A stretch of 64,000 bases of DNA from Sphingobium_A sp965228065 (GTDB lineage Bacteria; Pseudomonadota; Alphaproteobacteria; Sphingomonadales; Sphingomonadaceae), in NCBI GenBank assembly GCA_965228065.1, contig OZ245788.1:5518001-5582000 (forward strand), written 5' to 3'. How positions within the stretch are numbered: the stretch's first letter is position 1; every line of letters begins with the position of its first letter. Of the stretch, positions 7,648-16,513 are shown in pieces. The notes below the pieces were generated by a model. That model was not told the origin of the DNA and made no database searches. It worked only from the letters and a program-made list of their open reading frames with translations. The position numbers and the translations under genes were made by a program.

Positions 7648-7881
7648 ATGACAGACCCGTATTCCACCGTCATCCTCGCCCTCTCCGCCCTGTCGGGGAT
7701 CGGCATCCTGACCATCGGTGCATTGCGCGGCTGGCGCGGCTGGCTCGAACTGAAACGCGCCGAGCTTCAGCAGATCCGCAACGAGATCGCACCGCCTTCG
7801 GCCGGATCGCGCATCGAGATCGCCGACCTCAAGGAGCGCATACGCAAGCTCGAAGCGATCGCGGCAGGCGTGGATCTGTGA
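7648..7881 (+). CDS. Small membrane/coiled-coil protein, psp operon member 4
   Basis: 77 residues with an N-terminal membrane helix (about 7-25), the charged linker RGWRGWLELKRAELQQIR and a final short coiled coil (EIADLKERIRKLEAIAAG). It starts after ATGGGGAAAGACCA. It resembles the preceding three in layout and in the LKERIRKLE segment, but less in sequence. The stop overlaps a possible GTG-started frame. Confidence 0.78.
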   Translation: MTDPYSTVILALSALSGIGILTIGALRGWRGWLELKRAELQQIRNEIAPPSAGSRIEIADLKERIRKLEAIAAGVDL

Positions 7882-8021
7882 CCGACCGCCGGAAACCTGC
7901 CGATCTGTTCGGGAAGATGATGGAGCAGGCGGATGCCGCACGGCCGACGAGGCCGCCCCGCCGCCCCTCCACGCCTCCGGTCGTTTCGCTGGACGTTGCC
8001 GAGCCCGCTCCGCGCCGCTAA
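7878..8021 (+). CDS. Possible 47-residue proline-rich small protein
   Basis: A GTG codon overlaps the previous stop (GTGA), which is typical translational coupling. The frame reads MTDRRKPADLFGKMMEQADA, then a Pro/Arg-rich tail, and stops ten bases before sufE. Proximity and coupling support it; composition does not clearly do so. Function unknown. Confidence 0.45.
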   Translation: MTDRRKPADLFGKMMEQADAARPTRPPRRPSTPPVVSLDVAEPAPRR

Positions 8022-8030
8022 GCGCGGCGG

Positions 8031-8447
8031 ATGGCCGATCCCACGCTCGACGATATCCGCGAAGAATATGAATTCCTCGACAGCGACGACCGCTATCGCC
8101 TTCTGATCGATCTGGGCCGCGCGCTCGACGAGATGCCTGCCGCCCTCAAGACCGATGCCACGCTCGTCCGCGGCTGTTCGGCATCAGTCTGGGTCTATCC
8201 CACCGTCAGCGACGACGGCAGGCTGCATTTTCTGGCCGACAGCAATGCCGCGATCACCAAGGGCATCATCGCGCTCATTCTGAAGATCGTCCAGAATCGG
8301 ACAGGCCAGGAGATTCTTGCCCTCGATATCGAAGGCGCTCTGGCGCCGTTCGACCTGAAGAATCAGCTCAGCTCGAATCGCACCCAGGGCATTCCCAACA
8401 TGATCGCGCTGATCAGGGACACTGCCGGGCGTTATTCCGAACGGTAA
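8031..8447 (+). CDS. sufE: Cysteine desulfuration protein SufE
   Basis: SufE accepts persulfide sulfur from the desulfurase SufS and passes it to the Fe-S assembly scaffold. The acceptor Cys49 lies in LVRGCSASVW, the family position. The C-terminal half has the conserved LSSNRTQGI segment. Length (138) is normal. It is cytoplasmic with no signal peptide. It follows the psp operon by ten bases from the last small frame and might be read through from it. No other suf gene is near. Confidence 0.93.
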   Translation: MADPTLDDIREEYEFLDSDDRYRLLIDLGRALDEMPAALKTDATLVRGCSASVWVYPTVSDDGRLHFLADSNAAITKGIIALILKIVQNRTGQEILALDIEGALAPFDLKNQLSSNRTQGIPNMIALIRDTAGRYSER

Positions 8448-8451
8448 AGCA

Positions 8452-8549
8452 ACCTGTCGCTCCAGCGAAAGCTGGAGCCCATGCTATGCCAGCCACATCC
8501 GCTGAACTGAAAGATTGTATAGGCTCCAGCTTTCGCTGGAGCGACAGGT
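8452..8549. repeat. 98-bp intergenic inverted repeat (28-bp perfect arms)
   Basis: Arms 8452-8479 and 8522-8549 are perfect inverted copies (core TCGCTCCAGCGAAAGCTGGA) around a 42-nt spacer. The right arm ends at the stop codon of the minus-strand ferredoxin gene. A second member of the family is at 25321-25415. It lies between convergent genes and could also serve as a terminator. Confidence 0.85.
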
Positions 8550-8869
8550 CAGGGGGCGGTGACCGCATCGCCCTCGCCCAGCCCAACGGCTTCGACGATC
8601 TCCTCCATCCCAGTCCCCGGCTTCACCAACAGCCAGTCGTGCGGATGACGTGCGTCGACCATGACGACGGCATGGCGCGGACAGACGCCCAGGCATTTCA
8701 CCTCGACAATTCCGACGGGCGCCTTGCGCCCCTTTTTGCCGCCCAGCTCTTTCTTGAGCGCCTTGGCGAGCGGCGTCGCGCCTTTCGGTCCGAAGCCGCC
8801 ATGCTGGCGCTTGGAGCATTTGCGGCAGACGAGCAATGTCGTCTGCCAGTTGGAGCGGACCGAGCGCAT
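8549..8869 (-). CDS. Thioredoxin-like [2Fe-2S] ferredoxin domain protein
   Basis: The 106-residue protein carries four cysteines placed as in thioredoxin-like 2Fe-2S ferredoxins: Cys15 and Cys18 (CRKC) and Cys59 and Cys63 (CLGVC). The segment PRHAVVMVDAR is also family-like. The electron partner is unknown. It is co-transcribed with the upstream J-domain gene, overlapping it by one base (TGATG). The protein has no export signal. Confidence 0.85.
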   Translation of the reverse strand: MRSVRSNWQTTLLVCRKCSKRQHGGFGPKGATPLAKALKKELGGKKGRKAPVGIVEVKCLGVCPRHAVVMVDARHPHDWLLVKPGTGMEEIVEAVGLGEGDAVTAP

Positions 8870-9396
8870 CAGCGCGGGCGGCGCTCCTCGGCCTGACGCA
8901 ATATCTCGAACGCCGCCTGGATCGCCTGGAACCTGACGGCGGCCGCAGCGTCGCCCTGCTTGACGTCGGGGTGGTTGGCCTTGGCCAGCCGGCGCCAGGA
9001 CTTCTTGATCGCCTCGAAATCGGCGTCATCGTCCAGTTCCAGTGCCTTCAACGCATTGAGTTCGTCGCGCGAGCGGCTGCCGTCACCCGGCCCACCCCAG
9101 CCATAGTGCCGCGACTGCTCGAAGCCGGCGGCCTCGCGGCTCTCCTTGGCTTCGCGCGCGGCCGCTTCCTCGGCGGTCAGCCCTTCGAAATAATTCCAGT
9201 TGCGATTATATTCGCCGGCATGCTCCTCGCAGAAATACCAGCGTTCGCTGCCATTGGGCGACTTCGGCGCCGGCCGATCGCCGGGCCGATCGCAACCGTC
9301 ACGGTCGCACAGCTTTATCTTCGTCGCTTCGCGCGACGATTCATAGCCGCGCCAGCGGGGAAAGCCCCAGTCATGGGATCGGGAGGAACGTGTCAT
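8869..9396 (-). CDS. J-domain (DnaJ-like) protein
   Basis: A J domain occupies the C-terminal third (about residues 110-175): helices around DFEAIKKSWRRLAKANHPDV, with the HPD motif that stimulates Hsp70 ATPase. The N-terminal part has DWGFPRWRGY and two cysteine pairs (CDRDGC; later a single C in YFCEEH) that may bind a metal. There are no G/F or zinc-finger domains of classical DnaJ. The frame is open 12 codons further upstream, but Met at 9396 (MTRSSRS) is preferred because the earlier residues look non-coding. This is a specialised co-chaperone, not the housekeeping DnaJ. Confidence 0.87.
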   Translation of the reverse strand: MTRSSRSHDWGFPRWRGYESSREATKIKLCDRDGCDRPGDRPAPKSPNGSERWYFCEEHAGEYNRNWNYFEGLTAEEAAAREAKESREAAGFEQSRHYGWGGPGDGSRSRDELNALKALELDDDADFEAIKKSWRRLAKANHPDVKQGDAAAAVRFQAIQAAFEILRQAEERRPR

Positions 9397-9474
9397 TCCC
9401 CCCCGATGTAGCGAAGCAGCCCGTCCGCGCAATGGGCGCGCGCCGGATTTATCCGTCGCGCGCCTCTAGCGGGA

Positions 9475-10071
9475 TCAGCCGTAGGATGCACCTGCAAGCA
9501 TCGCCGTGCTGAAGAATGCACTCATCACCGCACCGACGATAACAGCGGAAATGACCATTTGCAGGACAATCCAGATGACGACCACGACGGCGGTATAGCC
9601 GCCGCTCTTGGCCGCCGGCACGCTCATGACAGGTGTCGAGCCAACATAGATCAGGTAAATGCCGTAAACGAGGCCCGCGATCATCGCGATAATGTTGAGC
9701 CCAGGCACGATGTTCAAGACACCAGCCACGTACACCGGCGTCGACGCGTAGACGATCAGTTTCAGGCCAGCGAGTTGTGAATTCTGGCCGTCAAAACTCG
9801 GCGCCAAGGCGCCGGACACGATGCCCATGAGGAACAATATGCCAAGGCCGATAGCGTAGCCGATCAGCGCGGATATGAGCACGAAGTTGAAGCCAAATCC
9901 CAATGCGCTCGAAAAGAGCACTCCGGAAAGCAGGCTTCCTACCACCGGAATCACCGCCAGGATGGCGGCGTAAGTCATGACACTGCCCGTCGTTGCAGGC
10001 TCTGCCGCAATGATCGGCCATTCGGTTTTTGGGGTCAGAAGAATATTCTTCGCACGATCGACAATGCTCAT
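9475..10071 (-). CDS. Yip1-family integral membrane protein
   Basis: The 198-residue protein opens with MSIVDRAKNILLTPKTEW, the signature start of bacterial Yip1 (DUF1282) proteins. It has about five hydrophobic segments between residues 30 and 195. Family function in bacteria is unclear. It is flanked by convergent or unrelated genes, so context gives no help. Confidence 0.85.
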   Translation of the reverse strand: MSIVDRAKNILLTPKTEWPIIAAEPATTGSVMTYAAILAVIPVVGSLLSGVLFSSALGFGFNFVLISALIGYAIGLGILFLMGIVSGALAPSFDGQNSQLAGLKLIVYASTPVYVAGVLNIVPGLNIIAMIAGLVYGIYLIYVGSTPVMSVPAAKSGGYTAVVVVIWIVLQMVISAVIVGAVMSAFFSTAMLAGASYG

Positions 10072-10144
10072 GAAACCGCCTCCCTGTTACCGGGACGGAA
10101 CCTGACCTATTCGGGCGTGGCTGTAAAGCAACACCAACCCACGA

Positions 10145-11998
10145 TCAGCCGTCGTCCAGGACGCCCCGGATTTTCCGCGCAAGCTGTGCAATCGAATAGG
10201 GTTTGGCGAGGAAATTGACGCCCGCATCCAGCCGCCCGTTATGAACCACCGAATTGCGCGTATATCCGGTGGTATAGAGGATGCGCAGGCCCGGACGCTT
10301 GAGCAATGCGGCCTCTGCCAGTCGGCCGCCGTCCATTTCAGGCATCACCACATCGGTAAACAACAGAGCGACGTTGGGCTGTTCGTCGAGCAAGGCAAGC
10401 GCCTCTGCGGCACCCGAGGCCGAGATCGCGGTGTAACCAAGTTCACGCAATGCATCGACGGAGAAGTGGCGGACGCGTTGTTCGTCTTCGACCACCAGAA
10501 CGATCTCATTGGCGCTGCCCGGCGGGGTGTCGGTGTCTGCAGCCGGCGCATGAATCGGTTCGGCGGCGCCGAAGAAGCGCGGCAGGTAGAGCTTGATCGT
10601 GCTGCCTTCGCCGCTCTCCGAATAAATCGCGATATGACCGCCCGACTGTTTGACGAAGCCGAAGACCTGGCTGAGCCCCAGCCCCGTCCCCTTGCCCACC
10701 GGCTTGGTCGTGAAAAAGGGATCGAAGGCGCGTTCGATCACCTCCGGGCTCATGCCCGTGCCCGTATCCGTGATGCAGATCAGGACATATTGCCCCGGCA
10801 CCACCTCTGCCCGCGTCTCCGCATAGGCATCGTCGAGATGGGCATTTGCCGTCTCGATGGTCAGCTTGCCCCCCTCCGGCATCGCATCGCGCGCATTGAC
10901 GGCAAGGTTGACGATCGCATTTTCGAGCTGGCTGGCATCCGAATGAGTCCGCCAGAGACCACCCGCCAGTACGGTTTCGACCATCACCTGCTCGCCGAGC
11001 GTCCGGCGCAGCAACTCGGACATTGAGGCGACCAGCTTGTTGGCATCCACCGGCTCGGGAGCCAGTGGCTGCTGCCGGGAAAAAGCGAGCAGCCGCGCGG
11101 TCAGAGTGGCAGCCCGCTCCGCACCTTCACGGGCGTGACCGATCGATGCCAGCGCCCGATCCGGATCACTTTTCAGCCTCCGCTGGGCAAGATCAAGATT
11201 ACCCATAACAATGGCCAACATATTATTGAAATCATGTGCAATTCCGCCAGTCAACTGGCCGATGGATTCCATCTTCTGGATCTGGCGAAGCGCACCCTCA
11301 GCTTCTTCCCGCGCCGCCATCTGCTCTCTCAAGGCGAGCGATGACGCCTGCGCCTCGTCCCGCGCGAGACGCATTTCTGCAAACTGATCGCGCTGCGATC
11401 GCCACCAGAGAAGGACGGTGACAAGCAGGATGACAAGCCCGGCGAGTAGCCCCAGGGTCAGCGAATTGGCCTGGCGCAATGCGCGATGCTGCGCATCCTC
11501 GATCATCTGGCGGGAAATATCGCGCTGTTCGCCGACGATATCGCGAATCCCGTCCATCAATTCGATGCCCTGGTTCGTCTCGATCAGCGATACGGCGGCA
11601 GCCCGGCGCCCCGAACGAACCATTTCAACCGACGCGCGCATTTCAACGAACTTGCGATCGACCAGCGGCCTGAGTTGCGCAACGACTGCGGCCCCATCGG
11701 CCGAATTCCGCGAAGCGGATTCGAGCGCCGGTCCGATCCGGCGAGTGCCGGAGTCATAGGGAACCAGATAGCGCTGCTCTCCTGTCAGGGCATAGCCGCG
11801 CTGGCCGATTTCGGCATCCTTGATTGCAGACAGCGTCTCGATCAGCGCGGCATGATAGTTGAACACCCGCGTCGCCTCGCGCGCCGCCAGCGATTGGGCG
11901 CGCGCGAACCAGAGGCTGCCGATGACCATCGCCAGCAGCAGCCCGAAGCCGAGCAATATCGGCGCCCTCGACCGGATAGAACGTTTCCCCGCAATCAT
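10145..11998 (-). CDS. Hybrid sensor histidine kinase with CHASE3 and receiver domains
   Basis: The 617-residue membrane kinase has a first membrane helix near residues 14-34, a periplasmic CHASE3-like sensor (about 35-175, with AEIGQRGYALTGE), and a second helix near 185-205. A coiled coil follows. The HisKA H-box is GGIAHDFNNML. The HATPase domain has VNLAVNARDAMPEGG, DTGTGM and KGTGLGLS. A C-terminal receiver (about 500-617) has the phospho-acceptor in LLFTDVVMPEMDGG. The frame stays open upstream, but that part lies in RNase P RNA, so Met at 11998 was chosen. The output regulator is not obvious from context. Confidence 0.9.
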   Translation of the reverse strand: MIAGKRSIRSRAPILLGFGLLLAMVIGSLWFARAQSLAAREATRVFNYHAALIETLSAIKDAEIGQRGYALTGEQRYLVPYDSGTRRIGPALESASRNSADGAAVVAQLRPLVDRKFVEMRASVEMVRSGRRAAAVSLIETNQGIELMDGIRDIVGEQRDISRQMIEDAQHRALRQANSLTLGLLAGLVILLVTVLLWWRSQRDQFAEMRLARDEAQASSLALREQMAAREEAEGALRQIQKMESIGQLTGGIAHDFNNMLAIVMGNLDLAQRRLKSDPDRALASIGHAREGAERAATLTARLLAFSRQQPLAPEPVDANKLVASMSELLRRTLGEQVMVETVLAGGLWRTHSDASQLENAIVNLAVNARDAMPEGGKLTIETANAHLDDAYAETRAEVVPGQYVLICITDTGTGMSPEVIERAFDPFFTTKPVGKGTGLGLSQVFGFVKQSGGHIAIYSESGEGSTIKLYLPRFFGAAEPIHAPAADTDTPPGSANEIVLVVEDEQRVRHFSVDALRELGYTAISASGAAEALALLDEQPNVALLFTDVVMPEMDGGRLAEAALLKRPGLRILYTTGYTRNSVVHNGRLDAGVNFLAKPYSIAQLARKIRGVLDDG

Positions 11999-12060
11999 CG
12001 GAATCGGTTGGTAGCGATCCCGCGACGCCTGACAAGATGCGTCGCGCAGGATCCCGAATA

Positions 12061-12444
<384 letters not shown>

Positions 12445-12465
12445 GCTATAGGCGCGATGACAGGC

Positions 12466-13149
12466 TCAGTCATCCCCTTGCGGCTGGGGCAGCAGCAAGG
12501 CGAGCAGGATCGCGCGGCATTCGCCGTCGACCTCGCCGTCGATCAATTCGGGGCGGAAACGGCGCTGGAACGCGACGATTGCTGCCATCGGATCTGCAAC
12601 CTCGTATCCAAACCTCTCCAATGCCAGGAGAAATCCGGCCTGAGACCATTCGGGATCGAGCAGGTTCCGGGTCGGACGTGGCAGCGCAAGGCGCAGCCGC
12701 GCGAGCCGGCCCCATGGGAAAAGTTCGCCGGGATCGCGCTTGCGCATCGGCGCAATGTCCGAATGCCCGACGACATTGCCGCGCGTGATCGCATACCGAT
12801 CCTTGATATCAGCGACGAGGGGGATCAGCGCCTCGATCTGCGCATCGGGAAACGGGCGATAGCCATGGTCATGGCCGGGATTGACGATCTCGATGCCGAT
12901 GCTGGCGCTGTTGATGTCGGTATGCCCGCGCCAGTGCGACCGTCCGGCATGCCAGGCACGCTTGTCCTCCGCCACCAGGCTGAACAGTCGTCCGTCCTCA
13001 TCGATCAGATAATGCGCCGAAACCTTGGCTTCCGGGTCGGAAAGCCGGGCGATCGCAGACGCGGCGTCGATCATGCCGGTATAATGCAGCACGATCATCG
13101 AAACCGGCGCGGCGCGCTCGTCGAAATTCGGGGACGGTGTATCGATCAA
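12466..13149 (-). CDS. N-acetylmuramoyl-L-alanine amidase, AmpD/amidase_2 family
   Basis: The amidase_2 domain (about residues 5-150) has the zinc-site motifs VLHYTGM (His22), the region RAWHAGRSHWRG, and GHSDIAPMRKRDPG. The C-terminal part (about 155-225) looks like a degenerate peptidoglycan-binding domain. It cleaves muramyl-peptide amide bonds, in cell-wall recycling or turnover. No signal peptide is seen. The best start is TTG 13149, giving MIDTPSPNFDER; it overlaps the EamA stop as TTGA after a GGAAGGGGAGG stretch. A much longer frame continues upstream but is the shadow of the EamA gene. Confidence 0.88.
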   Translation of the reverse strand: MIDTPSPNFDERAAPVSMIVLHYTGMIDAASAIARLSDPEAKVSAHYLIDEDGRLFSLVAEDKRAWHAGRSHWRGHTDINSASIGIEIVNPGHDHGYRPFPDAQIEALIPLVADIKDRYAITRGNVVGHSDIAPMRKRDPGELFPWGRLARLRLALPRPTRNLLDPEWSQAGFLLALERFGYEVADPMAAIVAFQRRFRPELIDGEVDGECRAILLALLLPQPQGDD

Positions 13150-14060
13150 ACTGCCTTGCCCTCCCCTTCCTTCACCCGCGCCGTACGGATCGTGACGATG
13201 GCCACGCCGACCAGTGCGACGACGCCGCCGGCGATCATAATCGGCGTCAGCGGTGTGGCAAAGAAAAGCGACGCGACCACGACGGAAATCACCGGCGCGG
13301 CCAGGGTCAGCGGAACCACCGCACTCACTGCGTGACGCTGGAGCAGCCACGACATTGCGCCGTGCCCGCCGATTGTCGAACCGATCGCCGAAAAGGCGAT
13401 CCAGCCGAAATCGCGAAGCGGCAAGGCCGGGAGCGCGTGGATCACTTCCGGTTCGAACACATAGGAAACCGGCATCAGCACGATCGTGCCGACCAGCCCC
13501 ATCCAGGCGTAGATGGTGAGGACCGGCACACCGCGCAGTCGCCGCTGGATCAGCGAAGAGACCGCCCAGATAAAGCTGCCGGCCGCTGTTAGCAGCATCC
13601 CGGGGATCTCGCGCCCCGCCGCGGGATCGAACACCAGCAGCAGCACACCCAGAAAGGCGAGGCCCATGCCGGCGATCCGGATGTAATGGATCCGCTCGCC
13701 CAGGAAGACGACTGCGAGGATCATCGAGAAGGGAACGCCCACCTGCCCGGCAATGGCGAGCGCGCTGACATTGTCGGCAACGAACAGCGACGCGTTCACG
13801 AACATGTAGAATATCGCACCGGACAACAGCCCCAACAGAAGCAGCTCGCGCATGCGCCCGGGGACGATCCGCAGCGCGGAAGCGCAGACGACGAAGACGA
13901 TCGCCTGGCGCAAAGCAGCGGCGGTGAATGGGCCCGTCGCTTCCACGCCCATCTTCACGGCAATGATGTTCAGTCCCCACAGGACGTTCATCATTGCCGC
14001 AACGAGCAGGTCGCGGGTGCCGAAGCGGGTCGGTGCCGGTGCAGTCACCCTCGCGGCCAT
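13146..14060 (-). CDS. EamA-type DMT-family transporter
   Basis: 304 residues with about ten hydrophobic helices in two EamA repeats (about 15-145 and 155-290). The first helix contains MMNVLWGLNIIAVKMG, and the repeat end LAFLGVLLLVF is typical. Such carriers export metabolites or drugs; the substrate cannot be predicted. Its stop overlaps the start of the amidase gene. Just upstream (14063-14095) is a diverged copy of an intergenic repeat found at 23221 and 57198. Confidence 0.9.
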   Translation of the reverse strand: MAARVTAPAPTRFGTRDLLVAAMMNVLWGLNIIAVKMGVEATGPFTAAALRQAIVFVVCASALRIVPGRMRELLLLGLLSGAIFYMFVNASLFVADNVSALAIAGQVGVPFSMILAVVFLGERIHYIRIAGMGLAFLGVLLLVFDPAAGREIPGMLLTAAGSFIWAVSSLIQRRLRGVPVLTIYAWMGLVGTIVLMPVSYVFEPEVIHALPALPLRDFGWIAFSAIGSTIGGHGAMSWLLQRHAVSAVVPLTLAAPVISVVVASLFFATPLTPIMIAGGVVALVGVAIVTIRTARVKEGEGKAV

Positions 14061-14062
14061 AG

Positions 14063-14095
14063 AGGCTGATCGCGCAAGGTGGAAGCACCTCGCAT
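14063..14095. repeat. Degenerate copy of the TGATCGCTTGAGGTGGAAGCGCT repeat family
   Basis: GAGGCTGATCGCGCAAGGTGGAAGC matches the repeat at 23221-23250 and, inverted, at 57253-57280, with a few changes. It lies between cheR and the EamA gene. Confidence 0.5.
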
Positions 14096-14111
14096 AACCG
14101 TGTCGTGCGAA

Positions 14112-14960
14112 TCAGGCCGCGCGGTGCGATTGATGGGGCGTGCCCGCGGTGGGACGATACAGTCCGCGCAACGCACGCTCGGACGAGAATTTGGCGGTCT
14201 GCCCAAGAACCGTCTCGCCCGCGCCGAGCATCAGCACGCCATCGGGCGCGATCGCGGTCGAAAGACGCTCAAAGGCGGCGGCGCGCGCCGGCAACGGGAA
14301 ATAGAGCAGGACATTGCGGCACAGGATCAGATCGAAATGCGCGGGCTGGGGCGGCCGATCGAAGAGATTGTGACGCTCGAAACGAACCATGTGCCTGAGC
14401 TGCCGTTTCGCGACCCAATTCTCGCCGGACTGGTCGAACCAGCGCAGCATCGTGCGCACGGGCAGTCCGCGCTGGATCTCGAACTGGGAAAACACGCCTT
14501 GCCTCGCCCGCTCGACCGCATCGCCAGACACATCGGTGCCGAGAATATCGATGGACCATCCCGCCCAGCGCTCCGCATCGTCCGCAATCATCATCGCAAT
14601 CGAATAGGCCTCCTGTCCGGTCGAGCAGCCCGCCGACCAGATGCGCAGGCGACGCCGCGTTTCGCGCGCGCTGCGGAGCAGATCGAACGCGGGGCCGTTC
14701 AGCAGCTGAAACACCGAATGATCCCGGAAGAAGAAGGTTTCGTTGTTGAGCAGCGCGTCGACCACAATGTCGGCCAGATCAGGCGTACGGCCAACAAATA
14801 CCGCCGCGGCAAGCGCATCGATCGAATCGAAGCCGCGTTCCCGCAACAACGGCTTCAACGACGTCTCTATCCGCCAGATACGGCTTGTCGCAAGTTGCTG
14901 CCCGGTGCGCGCCTCCAGCAAACCCGCGAGCATGCGGATCGCCGTGGCGCTCGCACTCAT
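14112..14960 (-). CDS. cheR: Chemotaxis protein methyltransferase CheR
   Basis: CheR methylates glutamates of chemoreceptors using S-adenosylmethionine. The N-terminal helical domain covers about residues 1-75. The SAM-binding motif IWSAGCSTGQEAYSIAM lies near 108-124. DLILCRNVLLYFP lies in the C-terminal third. Length (282) is typical. The stop of cheB overlaps its start (ATGA), placing it last in a cheA-W-Y-B-R operon. Confidence 0.95.
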   Translation of the reverse strand: MSASATAIRMLAGLLEARTGQQLATSRIWRIETSLKPLLRERGFDSIDALAAAVFVGRTPDLADIVVDALLNNETFFFRDHSVFQLLNGPAFDLLRSARETRRRLRIWSAGCSTGQEAYSIAMMIADDAERWAGWSIDILGTDVSGDAVERARQGVFSQFEIQRGLPVRTMLRWFDQSGENWVAKRQLRHMVRFERHNLFDRPPQPAHFDLILCRNVLLYFPLPARAAAFERLSTAIAPDGVLMLGAGETVLGQTAKFSSERALRGLYRPTAGTPHQSHRAA

Positions 14961-16066
14961 GCGGCTTCCCAGCGGCGCTGCAGCAGGCGTGCGATCTCGG
15001 CCGGCGGCAGCACCGCGCTGGCCAGTCCCGCCTTCGCCACGCTGCCGGGCATCCCCCAGACCACCGAGCTTTCAATATCCTGCGCAAAGACATCGCCACC
15101 GGCATCGGCCAGCACATGCGCGCCCGCGCTGCCGTCGCGCCCCATGCCGCTGAGCACGACACCAACCGCCGACGCGCCATAGACCGACGCGACCGAGGCA
15201 AACATGGGGTCAACCGAAGGAAGACAACCGCTTTCCGTCCGGTGCTGGAGCAGTCGCGCGGCAACACGACCATTGCGATCCTCGACGCACAAATGGGCGT
15301 GACCGGGTGCGATATGCAGCCGTCCCGGCTGGATCGGCATGCCTTCGCGCGCCACCAGCGCCTTGCGTCCGGACAGCGTCTGCATCTGATCCGCGAAGAA
15401 CGGCATGAACACCGCCGGCAGATGCTGGGTGATCAGGATCGGGACGTCGAGTTCCGCCGGCAGCGCACGCAACAGCGCCGCAATCGCGTGAAGCCCCCCC
15501 GTCGACGCACCAATCGCGATGCAGCCCAACGGCTTTCCCCCAGCACGCAACCGGGGAGTCGGGGCTATGGAACGAAGTGCGGGCACCGGCCGCCCGATCG
15601 CGTCGACTTCGCGATTCCCCCCTCGTCCCAGGCGCAACAGACGCTCGCGCAATATCTCGGAGAACTGGCCACCAAAGCTGCCCGCGCCCGGCTTGGCGAG
15701 CGTATCGGCAGCGCCCATGGTGAGGGCCTCGACCGTCGCGGCCGCGCCGTCATCAGCCAATGCAGAGACGATAAGCACGCGCGCGCCGCCGCTATGCTGG
15801 ATCAATTCGGGCAATGCGGCCAGACCGCTGCGGCCCGGCATCTCGATATCCAGCAGGATCACGTCGACCGGATCGGCAAGCCCGGCGAGCCGCTCGATCG
15901 CCTCCGCGGCACCGGAGACCGCATCGACGATCTCGAAAGCCGGCTCCTGGGAGATCATCCGCGCCAGCACCGCGCGCGCGACGGCCGAGTCATCGACGAT
16001 CATCAGCCTGATCTGTTTCGCCTCCGCTCCCGATCGGGTCTCTTTTCGAAGAAGTTCGCCCGGCAT
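14957..16066 (-). CDS. cheB: Chemotaxis response regulator protein-glutamate methylesterase CheB
   Basis: The receiver domain (about 18-135) has DDS near residue 25 and phospho-acceptor Asp73 in LLDIEMPGRSG. The methylesterase domain (about 180-365) has the catalytic serine in GASTGG, histidine in ITQHLP and aspartate in SGMGRDGS. Together with CheR it sets receptor methylation for adaptation. Met at 16066 (MPGELLRKE) was chosen because the longer frame runs into cheY. It overlaps cheR by four bases. Confidence 0.94.
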   Translation of the reverse strand: MPGELLRKETRSGAEAKQIRLMIVDDSAVARAVLARMISQEPAFEIVDAVSGAAEAIERLAGLADPVDVILLDIEMPGRSGLAALPELIQHSGGARVLIVSALADDGAAATVEALTMGAADTLAKPGAGSFGGQFSEILRERLLRLGRGGNREVDAIGRPVPALRSIAPTPRLRAGGKPLGCIAIGASTGGLHAIAALLRALPAELDVPILITQHLPAVFMPFFADQMQTLSGRKALVAREGMPIQPGRLHIAPGHAHLCVEDRNGRVAARLLQHRTESGCLPSVDPMFASVASVYGASAVGVVLSGMGRDGSAGAHVLADAGGDVFAQDIESSVVWGMPGSVAKAGLASAVLPPAEIARLLQRRWEAA

Positions 16067-16076
16067 GCGATTCAGG

Positions 16077-16445
16077 TCAGGAAAAGCCGACGATCTGCAG
16101 CTTGGTTTCAAGCGTCTCGCGATCGAACGGTTTCATGACATATTCGTCGGCACCCGCATCGATCGCGGCGCGGATATGCCCCATGCCGTTCTCGGTCGTG
16201 CAGAACACCACCTTCGGGCGCACAGCAAGATCGGTGCTGCGAAGCGCGCGCAGGAATTCCATCCCGCTCATCACCGGCATGTTCCAGTCCAGCAGGATAA
16301 CGTCGGGCGGGGCGGTCATGCACTGGTTGAGCGCATCGCTTCCGTCCACCGCTTCGTCGACTGAAAAATCCAATGTTTCCAGGATATGGCGAGCCACTTT
16401 TCGAATCACTTTTGAGTCATCGACGACAAGGCATTTTCTCGACAT
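16077..16445 (-). CDS. cheY: Chemotaxis response regulator CheY
   Basis: A single-domain receiver of 122 residues. The acidic pair is at residues 9-10 (VVDDSK), the phospho-acceptor is Asp53 (LLDWNMPVMSG), the switch Thr is in VVFCTTENG, and the Lys is in VMKPFD. It is phosphorylated by CheA and would bind the flagellar motor or act as a phosphate sink. The Met at 16445 follows GGGGGCAAT and is a better start than the longer frame. Confidence 0.94.
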   Translation of the reverse strand: MSRKCLVVDDSKVIRKVARHILETLDFSVDEAVDGSDALNQCMTAPPDVILLDWNMPVMSGMEFLRALRSTDLAVRPKVVFCTTENGMGHIRAAIDAGADEYVMKPFDRETLETKLQIVGFS

Positions 16446-16513
16446 ATTGCCCCCTTCAAGCCCGACGGGGCACGAAACCGTCCATTCGATAAACATAAAG
16501 CGTAAGCATGGGG

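Noticed and set aside
8452..8549. Start of a CRISPR array
   Set aside because: There is only one inverted pair, not a series of direct repeats with unique spacers; no cas genes are present.
12466..14088. 540-codon frame that would fuse the AmpD-like amidase to a long upstream part
   Set aside because: The upstream part is out-of-frame shadow of the EamA transporter gene, which is well supported.
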